Source of the DNA: Streptomyces vilmorinianum
GTDB lineage: Bacteria; Actinomycetota; Actinomycetes; Streptomycetales; Streptomycetaceae
Direction of reading: 5' to 3'
NCBI RefSeq assembly: GCF_005517195.1
Contig: NZ_CP040244.1
Location: 4,358,001 to 4,422,000 of the forward strand
Length of the DNA stretch: 64,000 bases
How positions within the stretch are numbered: position 1 is the stretch's first letter; every line of letters begins with the position of its first letter. Below are positions 40,473 to 48,836 of the stretch, one piece after another. The notes below the pieces were generated by a model, which was given only the letters and a program-made list of their open reading frames with translations, was not told where the DNA came from and searched no databases. The position numbers were made by a program, and so were the translations under genes.

Positions 40473-42290
40473 TCAGACCTCGGGTACGCGGGCGAACCGG
40501 CCGGCCGTGCGCAGGTCCTCCTCGATCCGCGAGACGGTGGCGCGCAGCTCCGGCAGGACCTCGCCGACGCACTCCTCGACGCTGCGGCGGCTGCTGTGCA
40601 TGGCCACGTTGACGGCCGCCACGACCGCGCCCGCCCGGTCGCGTACCGGCACGGCGATCGACCGCAGTCCCTGCTCCAGCTCCTCGTCGACGAGCGCGTA
40701 CCCCTGCTCGCGCACCTGTTCCAGGAGTGCGGCGAGCTCCGCGCGCGAGGTGACGGTGTGCGGGGTGAGGGCCTGCGGCTCGATGCCCGCAAGCCACGCG
40801 GCGCGCGCCTCGGGGGGAAGGCCGGCGAGCATCACCCGGCCCATGGAGGTCGCGTGGGCGGGGAAGCGGGTCCCGACGGTGATGTGGACGCTCATGATCC
40901 GGCGGGTGGCGACGCGCGCCGTGTAGCGGATGTCCTCGCCGGCGAGCACCGCGAGGGAGGCCGAGTCGTGCACGCTCCGCGACAGTTCGGCCAGGTGCGG
41001 CGCCGCGATCTGCGGCAGCGACATCCGGGAGAGGTGGGGGAAGCCGAGCGCGAGGACCTTGGGGGTGAGCCGGAAGAGCCTGCCCTCGGCGCCGACGTAG
41101 CCGAGGTGTTCCAGGGTGATCAGCGCGCGTCGGGCGGTGGCCCGCGCGAGTCCGGTGGCATCGGCGACCGCCGACAGGGGAAGCGCGGCCCGGTTCTCGC
41201 CGAAGGCGGTGAGGACCGTGAGTCCACGGGCGAGGGACTCGACGAAACCACGGCCGAGTTCCTGCTTCGAGGCATGGGTCCAGTCGGCGAGGCCCGGGCT
41301 CGGCTCGCTCCCGCTCCCGCTCTCGCTCCCGGTCTCGCCCTCGGTTTCGGCCTCGGCCTCGGTCCGCTGCTCGCGCCGCGTGTCGTCCGATACCGTCGCC
41401 GTCGCCGTCGACGTCACCTTCGCCGTCGCCTTCGCCGTCGTCGCTGCCGCCGTCTCCATGGTGTCCTGCCTCAGCAGCTCCTCCCAGGCCTCCACGGCGG
41501 CTCCCAGCCGCGGCAGCATCGCCTCGCGCAGGGAGTCGGCCGTGTGGCGGCTGGTGTGGCTCACCACGCTCGCCACGCAGGCCACGGCGCCTTCGGCGTT
41601 CCGTACGGGAAGGGCGAGGGCGACCAGGCCGGGCTCGATGAGCTGGTCGTCCAGCGCCCAGCCGCGCTCGCCCGCCTGTGCGGCGCGGGCGGCGAACTCC
41701 TCGTCGTCCGGGCCGAGGCCGGGTGGTACGGCGGGGAAGCCGGCGCTCCGCGGGTCGGCGGCCCGGCGGGCGCGCCAGCGTTCCCACTCCGCGCCGGTCC
41801 AGTCGGCGGCGAACAGCGCGCCCGGCGCGGTACGTTCGGCGGGCAGCAGGTCACCGATGCGGAAGCTGAGGGACATGGCACGCCGGCGGGTGGCCTGATG
41901 GACGAAGCGGATGCCGCCGCCGTCGGCGACGGCGAGGGAGACCGACTCGTCGAGGGCGTCGGCGAGCGCGTCGGCCTGGCGGCCGAGCAGGCCGGGGAGC
42001 CGGAGCGCGGCCAGATAGGCGTTGCCCAGTTCCATCAGACGGGGGGCGAGGAAGACGTCACGGCCGTCGAGGCGTACGTATCCCATGCGCGCGAGCGTGC
42101 CGGTCACCCGGTCGACGGTGGAGCGGGCCAGACCGGTGGTGCGCTCCAGCTCGCTGAGGCTGAGGGCTCCGTCGGCGTCGGTCAGCCTGCGCAGCACCAG
42201 GAGGCCGCGCATCAGCGGGGCGACGGCTTCCTGTGGCACCTCGCGCGGCGCGCCGGTGCCCCGCGCCGTCGCGGTTTCGGTCGGTGGCAT
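40473..42290 (-). CDS. pobR: Tandem-IclR regulator of p-hydroxybenzoate hydroxylase
   Basis: 605 residues containing two complete IclR proteins in one chain: winged helix 1 (about 28-88, LSLSELERTTGLARSTVDRV) with sensor 1 (about 100-275), a low-complexity linker (about 278-335, Ala/Thr/Lys then Glu/Ser-rich), winged helix 2 (about 355-410, LPLSAVADATGLARATARRA) and sensor 2 (about 425-590). This double arrangement is the known form of PobR in S. coelicolor. It is divergent from pobA. The linker is encoded by degenerate hexanucleotide repeats (41292-41460). Confidence 0.92.
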   Translation of the reverse strand: MPPTETATARGTGAPREVPQEAVAPLMRGLLVLRRLTDADGALSLSELERTTGLARSTVDRVTGTLARMGYVRLDGRDVFLAPRLMELGNAYLAALRLPGLLGRQADALADALDESVSLAVADGGGIRFVHQATRRRAMSLSFRIGDLLPAERTAPGALFAADWTGAEWERWRARRAADPRSAGFPAVPPGLGPDDEEFAARAAQAGERGWALDDQLIEPGLVALALPVRNAEGAVACVASVVSHTSRHTADSLREAMLPRLGAAVEAWEELLRQDTMETAAATTAKATAKVTSTATATVSDDTRREQRTEAEAETEGETGSESGSGSEPSPGLADWTHASKQELGRGFVESLARGLTVLTAFGENRAALPLSAVADATGLARATARRALITLEHLGYVGAEGRLFRLTPKVLALGFPHLSRMSLPQIAAPHLAELSRSVHDSASLAVLAGEDIRYTARVATRRIMSVHITVGTRFPAHATSMGRVMLAGLPPEARAAWLAGIEPQALTPHTVTSRAELAALLEQVREQGYALVDEELEQGLRSIAVPVRDRAGAVVAAVNVAMHSSRRSVEECVGEVLPELRATVSRIEEDLRTAGRFARVPEV

Positions 42291-42364
42291 GGACTCTCCC
42301 TGGCGGATCTTGGGGACACCGTAGAGGAAGGACGAGGGAGGGGGCGGGTGCGTCCGGGCGGGGC

Positions 42365-42424
42365 GTTGACAGCCGACGGTCGCGGGCGCAGACTCTGCCC
42401 ACTCTTCGGTGAAGTTTTCTTCAC
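42365..42424 (+). promoter_or_regulatory. pobA promoter and inverted repeat
   Basis: TTGACA at 42365-42370 could be a -35. GTGAAG-TTTT-CTTCAC (42409-42424) is a perfect 6-4-6 inverted repeat, 19 bp before the pobA start, and is the best candidate for a PobR site. Confidence 0.5.
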
Positions 42425-42442
42425 TATACGAACAGGAGACTC

Positions 42443-43633
42443 ATGCACACCACCGTCGGGATCATCGGCGGCGGCCCCTCCGGCCTGCTGCTCGCCCGCC
42501 TGCTGCACAACGCCGGCGTCGATAGCGTGGTCCTGGAGTCCCGTGACCGCGCCTATGTCGAACAGCGCCAGCGCGCCGGAATCCTCGAACAGGCCACCGT
42601 CGACGCCTTGCGCGCCGCCGGAGCCGGGGCCCGTCTGGAGACCGAGGGGCTCCCCCACGACGGCATCGAGCTGCGCTTCGACGGGCGTGCCCACCGGGTC
42701 GACTTCCCCTCGCTGACCGACGGCCGCCGGGTCTGGGTCTACGCGCAGACCGAGGTGGTCAAGGACCTGATCGCCCTTCAGCTCGCGGACGGCGGACCGC
42801 TGTTGTTCGGCGCCGAGGTGCGTGCGGTGGAGGGCGTCGACACCGACCGCCCGGTGATCCGCTACGCCCACGAGGGCCGCGAGCAGACCCTGACCTGTGA
42901 TTACGTGGTCGGCTGCGACGGATTCCACGGAGTGGCGCGCACCGCCGTCCCGGAGGGCGAGCGGACGACGTACGAGCGCACGTATCCGTACTCCTGGCTC
43001 GGCATCCTCGCCGAAGCCCCGCCCGTGTACGAGGAGTTGATCTACGCCCACTCCGAGCGCGGCTTCGCGCTGGCCAGCATGCGCTCGCCGGCCGTGAGCC
43101 GGCTCTACCTGCAGGTCCCGAACGGCACCGATCCGGCCGACTGGTCCGACGCCCGGATCTGGGACGAGCTCGACGCCCGCCTCGCGCTCGGCGCCGAGCC
43201 GCGATGGCGGCTCGAGCGTGGCCCGATCACACAGAAGTCGGTGCTGCCGATGCGCAGTTCGGTGACCGAGCCGATGCGGTACGGGCGGCTCATGCTGGCC
43301 GGGGACGCGGCGCACATCGTCCCTCCGACCGGCGCCAAGGGCCTCAACCTCGCCGCCGCCGATGTGATCGTCCTGGCGCGCGCGCTCGCCCACCGGTCCG
43401 CCACGGGCTCCACGGAGCTGCTCGACGCCTACTCCGACACCTGCCTGCGCCGGGTCTGGCGCGCCGAGCACTTCTCGTACGCCATGACGACGACGCTGCA
43501 CAGCGACCCCGGGCAGTCGCCGTTCGACACCCGACTCCAGCTCTCCCAGCTCGACCGGATCGCCACCTCGCCGCACGCCGCGGCCGAACTGGCGCAGAAC
43601 TACGTCGGGTTGCCGCTCGAACCGCGAGGATGA
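42443..43633 (+). CDS. pobA: 4-hydroxybenzoate 3-monooxygenase
   Basis: 396 residues, the length of Pseudomonas PobA (394). FAD-binding GGGPSGLLLARLL at about 9-21, FAD/NADPH-linking VVGCDGFHGVAR, and C-terminal GDAAHIVPPTGAKGLNLAAADV. It makes protocatechuate, feeding the adjacent pca operon. ATG 42443 has AGGAG upstream; transcribed away from pobR. Confidence 0.96.
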   Translation: MHTTVGIIGGGPSGLLLARLLHNAGVDSVVLESRDRAYVEQRQRAGILEQATVDALRAAGAGARLETEGLPHDGIELRFDGRAHRVDFPSLTDGRRVWVYAQTEVVKDLIALQLADGGPLLFGAEVRAVEGVDTDRPVIRYAHEGREQTLTCDYVVGCDGFHGVARTAVPEGERTTYERTYPYSWLGILAEAPPVYEELIYAHSERGFALASMRSPAVSRLYLQVPNGTDPADWSDARIWDELDARLALGAEPRWRLERGPITQKSVLPMRSSVTEPMRYGRLMLAGDAAHIVPPTGAKGLNLAAADVIVLARALAHRSATGSTELLDAYSDTCLRRVWRAEHFSYAMTTTLHSDPGQSPFDTRLQLSQLDRIATSPHAAAELAQNYVGLPLEPRG

Positions 43634-43677
43634 ACGAACGGGGAGGGGGAACGAACGGGGCCCGTTACGGTGGATCC

Positions 43678-44109
43678 GTGAGCGATCTCTGGAAGGCGAC
43701 CGACCCCGGGGTCCTGTGCCTGCCGTCCGGGCGCCTGGTCCGCGGGCGCGGACTGCGCCGCCCCCTGCCCCCGGGACCGACGCCCCACTACGCCCTGTAC
43801 CTGCTGGGCGCGCGGCCGCCCGAGGTGCCCTGGGATGCGCGGTGGCTGCGCTGGCCCGACTTCCGGCTGCCGAGCAGCCCGGCGCAGGCCCGGTCCCTGC
43901 TCGGTGAGGCCTGGGCCCGCGCCGCCGACGGGCGGGTCGAGATCGCCTGTGGCGGCGGTGTCGGCCGGACCGGTACGGCCCTGGCCTGTCTCGCCGTCCT
44001 GGACGGCGTGCCGGCCGACCGGGCCGTGGAGTTCGTCCGCCGGAACTATCACCCTCGCGCCGTCGAAACGCCCTGGCAGAAGCGGTACGTGCGGCGGTTC
44101 ACCGCCTGA
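43678..44109 (+). CDS. Dual-specificity/tyrosine phosphatase-like protein
   Basis: 143 residues. VEIACGGGVGRTGTALACLAVL contains a Cys-x5-Arg phosphatase loop (CGGGVGRT), where Gly replaces some usual residues and the residue before Cys is Ala rather than His. Opposite, WLRWPDFRLPSS carries an acidic residue that may act as general acid. The fold is the small DSP/PTP type; true activity is uncertain. GTG 43678 is preferred (GGTGGA upstream, family proteins start here) although ATG 43630 overlapping pobA is in frame. Confidence 0.72.
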   Translation: MSDLWKATDPGVLCLPSGRLVRGRGLRRPLPPGPTPHYALYLLGARPPEVPWDARWLRWPDFRLPSSPAQARSLLGEAWARAADGRVEIACGGGVGRTGTALACLAVLDGVPADRAVEFVRRNYHPRAVETPWQKRYVRRFTA

Positions 44110-44151
44110 CCGGCGCGGGGCACGCGGCGCGGCACGCCGGCGTTCCGGCCG

Positions 44152-45075
44152 TCACGGAGCCGCCGGTGCCTGGGTCCGCAGGGCGGAGGCGTACACCTCG
44201 TCGGGGTCGAGCCTGCGCAGTTCCTCGGCGATGAGCTCGGCGGTCGTGCGGACCTTCAGCGCGATGACCCGGCTGGGCTGGCCGGGGATCGACAGCATGC
44301 CGACGGGTCCCTCGGGCCGGTCGATGCGGATCTCGCCGTCCGGGGTGCCCAGGCGCACGGCCGTGACGACCGGCCCGTCGCTGACGACCCGCTCGACCGG
44401 GACCCGCAGCCGGTCCTCGAACCAGCGGGCGAGCAGTTCGGCGCTGGGGTTGTCGGGCTCGCTCTCCACCGCGGCCGAGACGACCGTCGTACGGGCCTGG
44501 TCCAGCGCCGCGGCGAGCATCGAGCGCCAGGGCGTGAGCCGGGTCCAGGCCAGGTCCGTGTCACCGGGGGCGTACGAGGCGGCGCGGGCGGCGAGCGCGG
44601 CGAGGGGCTCCTCGACGGCGTACATGTCGGTGATCCGGCGCTGGGCGAGCGCGCCGAGCGGGTCCGTGGACGGCACGTCGGGGGCGTCGACCGGCCACCA
44701 GACGACGACGGGTGCGTCCGGGAGCAGCAGCGGCAGGACGACGGAGTCGGCGCGGGCGCCGAGCTCTCCGTGCAGCCTCAGCAGGATGGTCTCGCCCGCG
44801 CCGGCGTCGCCGCCCATGCGGATCTCGGCGTCGAGGCGGGCTTCGTGGCGCTCGCGGGGTGAGCGGGCGTGGCGCTTGATGACGGCGAGCGTGCGGGAAG
44901 GGTGTTCGCGGGACGCGTCGTTGGCCGCCTTGAGCGCGTCGTAGGCGTTCTCCTCGTCGGTGACGACGACGAGGGTGAGCACCATGCCGACGGCGGGTGT
45001 GCCGATGGCGCGGCGGCCCCCGACGATCGCCTTGTTGATCTTGCTGGAGGTGGTGTCCGTGAGATCGATCTTCAT
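44152..45075 (-). CDS. opcA: Glucose-6-phosphate dehydrogenase assembly protein OpcA, orphan copy
   Basis: 307 residues: MKIDLTDTTSSKINKAIV, RTLAVIKRHARSPRERHEAR, LLPDAPVVVWWPVDAP are standard OpcA features. OpcA activates glucose-6-phosphate dehydrogenase and normally lies between zwf and pgl in the tal-zwf-opcA-pgl cluster. Here neither zwf nor pgl is adjacent, so this is a second, isolated copy or a relocated gene. GGAAGG precedes the ATG. Confidence 0.9.
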   Translation of the reverse strand: MKIDLTDTTSSKINKAIVGGRRAIGTPAVGMVLTLVVVTDEENAYDALKAANDASREHPSRTLAVIKRHARSPRERHEARLDAEIRMGGDAGAGETILLRLHGELGARADSVVLPLLLPDAPVVVWWPVDAPDVPSTDPLGALAQRRITDMYAVEEPLAALAARAASYAPGDTDLAWTRLTPWRSMLAAALDQARTTVVSAAVESEPDNPSAELLARWFEDRLRVPVERVVSDGPVVTAVRLGTPDGEIRIDRPEGPVGMLSIPGQPSRVIALKVRTTAELIAEELRRLDPDEVYASALRTQAPAAP

Positions 45076-45199
45076 GGCCGGCGCCCGTTCCTTCCGTCGC
45101 GTGCGATCGCTGCACCGGTAAGCGCTCGATGCGTCGAGGATCTTCCACCACGAGGCGCTCGGCCCGGCGAACGACGCGCCGAGGGCGTACCTTACGCGC

Positions 45200-46027
45200 T
45201 CAGCGCAGGAAGGCGGCCGCCGTCGCCACGAACCCGTCGGGGTCGTCGACCCACGGGTAGTGGCCGGCGCCCGGCTGCACGACGAAGGAGGCGTCGGGGA
45301 AGAGCCCGGCGAACTCGGCCGCCGCCTCCGGCGGGGTGTTGAGGTCGAACTCGCCGGCGAGGAGCAGGACGGGGGCGCCGAAGGCGGCGAGGGCCGCGCG
45401 GGTGGCCTCCGGGTCGAAGGCCCCCTCGGCGCCGAAGCCGGCGACGGCCTCGGCGTTGCCGGGCCGGCTCTCCGCGTGGTGCCGCCGGGCGGCGGCGTCC
45501 CACCGGCCCCAGAGGAAGGGGGCGATGGCCTCCCAGTCGCTGCCGGTGCCCTCGGTGATCGCCGACAGGGCGTCGAACGCCGCCGGGAACCAGGGCTCGT
45601 CGCTCCGCAGCCGCGCCGCCTCGCGCCGCATCCGCGCGGCGACCGTGATGCCGACGGCCGCGGGACCGGGGGTGATCAGAGCGAGCCTGCCGACGTTTCC
45701 TGGGTACCGGGCCGCGTACCGCACCGCGATGTTCGCGCCGCCGGAGTGGCCGAGCAGGTCCATGCGGGTCAGCCCGAGGTGGGCGCGCAGAGCCTCGACG
45801 TCGTCGACGAGGCGGTCGCAGCGGTAGGAGGTGACGTCCTCGGGAATCGCGGACCGACCGGTCCCGCGCAGGTCCGTAACGATGAGGCGGCGATGGGCGG
45901 AGAGCCCGCCGAGGTCGCCGAGATAGCGCGAGTCGGCGGGACCTCCCGGGAGGCAGACGAGGGGGTCGCCGTCTCCGTCCGTGCGGTAGGCGAGCCGGGT
46001 TCCGTCGTAGGCGGAGAAGTAGGGCAT
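45200..46027 (-). CDS. Alpha/beta hydrolase
   Basis: 275 residues: PLVCLPGGPADSRYLG, LRGTGRSAIPED, nucleophile elbow LLGHSGGANIAV (Ser about 98), acid in AGEFDLNTPPE, and His in GAGHYPWVDD. It resembles proline iminopeptidase-like and epoxide-hydrolase-like enzymes; substrate unknown. Start ATG 46027 with AGGA upstream is chosen over ATG 46048, which lies in a predicted operator. Divergent from the HTH gene at 46103. Confidence 0.85.
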   Translation of the reverse strand: MPYFSAYDGTRLAYRTDGDGDPLVCLPGGPADSRYLGDLGGLSAHRRLIVTDLRGTGRSAIPEDVTSYRCDRLVDDVEALRAHLGLTRMDLLGHSGGANIAVRYAARYPGNVGRLALITPGPAAVGITVAARMRREAARLRSDEPWFPAAFDALSAITEGTGSDWEAIAPFLWGRWDAAARRHHAESRPGNAEAVAGFGAEGAFDPEATRAALAAFGAPVLLLAGEFDLNTPPEAAAEFAGLFPDASFVVQPGAGHYPWVDDPDGFVATAAAFLR

Positions 46028-46045
46028 GGGAGGGATCCTGCCAGC

Positions 46046-46073
46046 CATAACCAGGTTTTACAACCAGGTTATG
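46046..46073. promoter_or_regulatory. Double AACC-A-GGTT operator between hydrolase and HTH genes
   Basis: AACCAGGTT, a 4-1-4 palindrome, occurs at 46049-46057 and 46062-46070; the outer CATAACC/GGTTATG (46046-46052, 46067-46073) pair as well. A third TATAACC lies at 46091-46097. The repeats are spaced 13 bp, about one helical turn plus, suggesting cooperative binding by a divergent regulator. Confidence 0.55.
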
Positions 46074-46102
46074 ACGACGCCGCTCGGGTGTATAACCGAG
46101 TC

Positions 46103-46753
46103 ATGGCAGGCGAGGAGAACATGCATCGGCATCGGACACCCGAGAGGCTCACCGAGGACCAGGCGCGGCGGATGCTCGCCACCATGAACGACGTCATCCG
46201 CGCGGGCGAGGAGATGCGGAAGCTGCGCGCCGAGATGATCAAGGTGTTCGCGGGCTACGGCTGGACGCAGGAGAAGATCGCCCGGCTCACCGACATGAGT
46301 CAGCCCGCCGTGTCCAAGCAGGTGACGAAGTACCGGACGGAGCGCGGGACGGACGATCCGGAACCTCCGATGCGGCTCGCCCTCGCTCAGTACGACACCC
46401 CATGGCTCGAGGGTCGCCTCTGGGGCCTCGCCGAGGAGATCGCGGAGTCCTGCTACGAGACCGCCCGCTGCACCCGCTTCGTCAACGCCGCCGCCCGGGG
46501 GAGGAAGCGCTTCACGCCGCGGACCGTCGACGAGCTCCGGCGGCTCGTCGAGGAGGACCTGACGCACCACCAGGCACAGCTGCCCGCCGCCTATCGGGCC
46601 GCGTACGACGAGATCAGCCGTGGCCTCGACGACCCTCCGAAGGTCACCGGACCGGCGCCGGCCGAGGGCTCGCCCCAGGGCTCCGGCTCGGCCTCGGTGC
46701 GCCGCGCCCTCGCCCACCGGCTCCAGTGCGACCGGCTGCGGGGCGAGGCCTGA
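46103..46753 (+). CDS. Helix-turn-helix regulator (sigma-70 region-4-like)
   Basis: 216 residues. A helix-turn-helix at about 47-72 (FAGYGWTQEKIARLTDMSQPAVSKQV) is followed by a long helical region with no recognisable family (LWGLAEEIAESCYETARCTRF ... LRRLVEEDLTHHQAQ). The N-terminal region is charged (MRKLRAEMIKVF). It probably binds the double AACCAGGTT operator just upstream, controlling itself and the divergent hydrolase. ATG is taken at 46103. Confidence 0.72.
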   Translation: MAGEENMHRHRTPERLTEDQARRMLATMNDVIRAGEEMRKLRAEMIKVFAGYGWTQEKIARLTDMSQPAVSKQVTKYRTERGTDDPEPPMRLALAQYDTPWLEGRLWGLAEEIAESCYETARCTRFVNAAARGRKRFTPRTVDELRRLVEEDLTHHQAQLPAAYRAAYDEISRGLDDPPKVTGPAPAEGSPQGSGSASVRRALAHRLQCDRLRGEA

Positions 46754-47524
46754 ATGTTCCGGCTGTCGCCGCGCTCCTGGCTGATCCTCGCCGTAACCGT
46801 CGTCGCCTTCCTGGCCCTGGTGGCGCTGCTGTCGTTCCCCGCCGCCCCCTCCGGTGACAGCGCCTTCGCCCCTCCCCCGCGCCCCGCCACCCCGTTGCCC
46901 GACGCCCCCCTCCCCGGCGGCGGCACGGCCCGGCTCTCGAAGTGCGGGGTGGACGACGGGCCCCGGCCGGCGGCCCTGGGAGAGGGCGAACGGGGCCTGG
47001 ACCCACGGCTGGTGCTCCGTGGCTGGGGCGCCTACGACCCGGGATCGAAGGCGCCCGGCCGGCCCCGCTTCACCGTCCACGCGACGGTCGGCGCCGAGGA
47101 CCGGGCGCTGCTGCTCGACGCGCCGGTCGCCCAGGGCCGGGTCACCCTCGACATCCACGGCCCGCACGGCGAGGGTCGCCGGGCCTCCGCCCGCGGGCTC
47201 ACGGCGACGGTCGTGCACGACGGCCATCCGGCGGAGCCGGTGAAGACCCCGGCGTCCGGGAGCTTCCGTGTCGATCCCGGCGAGGAACTCCGCCTGGAGG
47301 TGGAACTCCCGGCCGACGCCCTCTGCCCCGGCTACGCCCTGTTCGACGTGGGCCGGTGCTTCCCCGCGGACACCAACGACGCCGCGAACTGCCCGGTGGT
47401 CACCCTCACGCTCTCCGACCCCGCGATCCGCGCCCACCGCGCCGCGGTGACGGGACGGAACCCGGCCACCCCCAGCGACCGGCTCGTGGCGGTGTCCCTG
47501 GAACCGGAGATCTCCCGGGCCTGA
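46754..47524 (+). CDS. Membrane-anchored exported protein of unknown function
   Basis: 256 residues, no family recognised. One N-terminal membrane helix (SWLILAVTVVAFLALVALLS, about 7-27), then a Pro-rich linker and an outside domain of about 210 residues with beta-rich character and four cysteines (KCGVDD, LCPGYAL, GRCFPAD, ANCPVV). The start directly follows the stop of the HTH gene (TGAATG), so they are co-transcribed. It ends at a hairpin shared with the convergent xylH-like gene. Confidence 0.68.
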   Translation: MFRLSPRSWLILAVTVVAFLALVALLSFPAAPSGDSAFAPPPRPATPLPDAPLPGGGTARLSKCGVDDGPRPAALGEGERGLDPRLVLRGWGAYDPGSKAPGRPRFTVHATVGAEDRALLLDAPVAQGRVTLDIHGPHGEGRRASARGLTATVVHDGHPAEPVKTPASGSFRVDPGEELRLEVELPADALCPGYALFDVGRCFPADTNDAANCPVVTLTLSDPAIRAHRAAVTGRNPATPSDRLVAVSLEPEISRA

Positions 47525-47544
47525 GGCGGGCCGCCCGGCCCGCC
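47525..47544. terminator. Hairpin between the convergent exported-protein and xylH genes
   Basis: GGCGGGCC (47525-47532) pairs with GGCCCGCC (47537-47544), 4-base loop, starting one base after the plus-strand stop and 17 bases from the minus-strand stop. Confidence 0.6.
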
Positions 47545-47561
47545 CGCACGGCAACCGAAGC

Positions 47562-48836
47562 TCAGGCGCGTCCCGCGGCCTTCTGGCTCCTGCGGGACAG
47601 CGAGTCGATGACCACGGCGGCGAGCAGGACCGCTCCGGTGATCATGAACTGGACGGCGTTGCTGACGCCCATGATGTTCATCCCGGACTGGATCGACCCG
47701 ATCACCAGGGCGCCGAGCAGGGCGGACCAGACCGAGCCGCGCCCGCCGAACAGGCTCGTGCCACCGATGACGGCCGCGGCGATGACGTTCATCAGGAGGT
47801 TGCCGCCGCCCGAGGTCTGGCTCGCGGACTGGATCTGACCGGCCAGGAAGATACCGCCGACCGCGGCCATGGTCCCGGCGATCGAGAAGACGCTCATCCG
47901 GACGAACGGCACGCTGATGCCCGCCCGGCGCGCGCCCTCGATGTTGCCGCCGACGGCGAAGATCTGCCGCCCGTAGGAGGTGCGGCGCAGCACGAAGTCC
48001 AGGAGCACCAGCACGATCAGGAAGATCAGCAGCGCCAGCGGAAGACCCTGGTACTGGTTGAGGATGTACGCGGCCGCGAAGGCGATCGCGGCGATGACGA
48101 CCGTACGGAGCACGATCTCGGCGACCGGGCGGAACGGCACCCTGGCCGCCTGGCGGCGCCTGGCGTCCAGGAGCGAGGCCGCCAGGAAGAGCCCGACCCC
48201 GACGGCCGCGGTCACGTAGGCGGCGGCGGAGCTGTGGAAGATGGTCGAGTAGAGCTCGGAGACGATGCTCTCGCTGGGGATGTTGACCGTGCCGCTGGTG
48301 CCGAGCACCTGCAGCATCAGGCCGTTCCAGGCCAGATTGCCGGCCAGGGTGACGACGAACGCCGGCACGCCGACTTTCGCGAAGAAGAAGCCCTGGATGA
48401 GGCCGACGGCGGCTCCGCCCGCGATGGCGATCAGCAGCGCCAGCCACTCGTTCATGCCGTTCAGGACGTTGAGTACGGCGAAGATGGCGGCGCACAGGCC
48501 GCTGACGGAACCGACGGAGAGGTCGATCTCGCCGAGCAGCAGGACGAAGACGATACCGACGGCGATCATGCCGGTGCCGACGATCTGCTGGCTCAGGTCG
48601 GAGAGGTTCTGGGCGGAGAGGAACGCGCTGTCCAGGCTGCCGAACACCGTCCAGATGATGATCACGGCGATGACGACGGGAAGCGATCCCAGCTCACCGC
48701 TGCGCAGCTTGCGCCGGAACTCTCCGAGGTACCCCTTCAGGCCCTCCTCGCGGACGAGCAGACGGGTGTCGACGGCGGGTACGGCATCGGGTGCCGGTTC
48801 CTGGGTGGAGTCGTCGGGGCCTTTGTCGCGGTTCAT
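47562..48836 (-). CDS. xylH: Xylose-type sugar ABC transporter permease
   Basis: 424 residues of the BPD_transp_2 family with about 10 membrane segments: GTGMIAVGIVFVLLLGEIDLS, IFLIVLVLLDFVLRRTSYGR, VGGNIEGARRAGISV, NVIAAAVIGGTSLFGGRGSVW. The long N-terminal extension with an Asp/Pro-rich start is typical of actinomycete XylH. The start is taken as ATG 48836; a GTG three bases earlier would overlap the ATPase stop. Confidence 0.88.
   Translation of the reverse strand: MNRDKGPDDSTQEPAPDAVPAVDTRLLVREEGLKGYLGEFRRKLRSGELGSLPVVIAVIIIWTVFGSLDSAFLSAQNLSDLSQQIVGTGMIAVGIVFVLLLGEIDLSVGSVSGLCAAIFAVLNVLNGMNEWLALLIAIAGGAAVGLIQGFFFAKVGVPAFVVTLAGNLAWNGLMLQVLGTSGTVNIPSESIVSELYSTIFHSSAAAYVTAAVGVGLFLAASLLDARRRQAARVPFRPVAEIVLRTVVIAAIAFAAAYILNQYQGLPLALLIFLIVLVLLDFVLRRTSYGRQIFAVGGNIEGARRAGISVPFVRMSVFSIAGTMAAVGGIFLAGQIQSASQTSGGGNLLMNVIAAAVIGGTSLFGGRGSVWSALLGALVIGSIQSGMNIMGVSNAVQFMITGAVLLAAVVIDSLSRRSQKAAGRA

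Noticed and set aside
41292..41460. Repeat region in pobR as a mobile element or regulatory array
   Set aside because: It is in frame and codes the linker between two IclR units.
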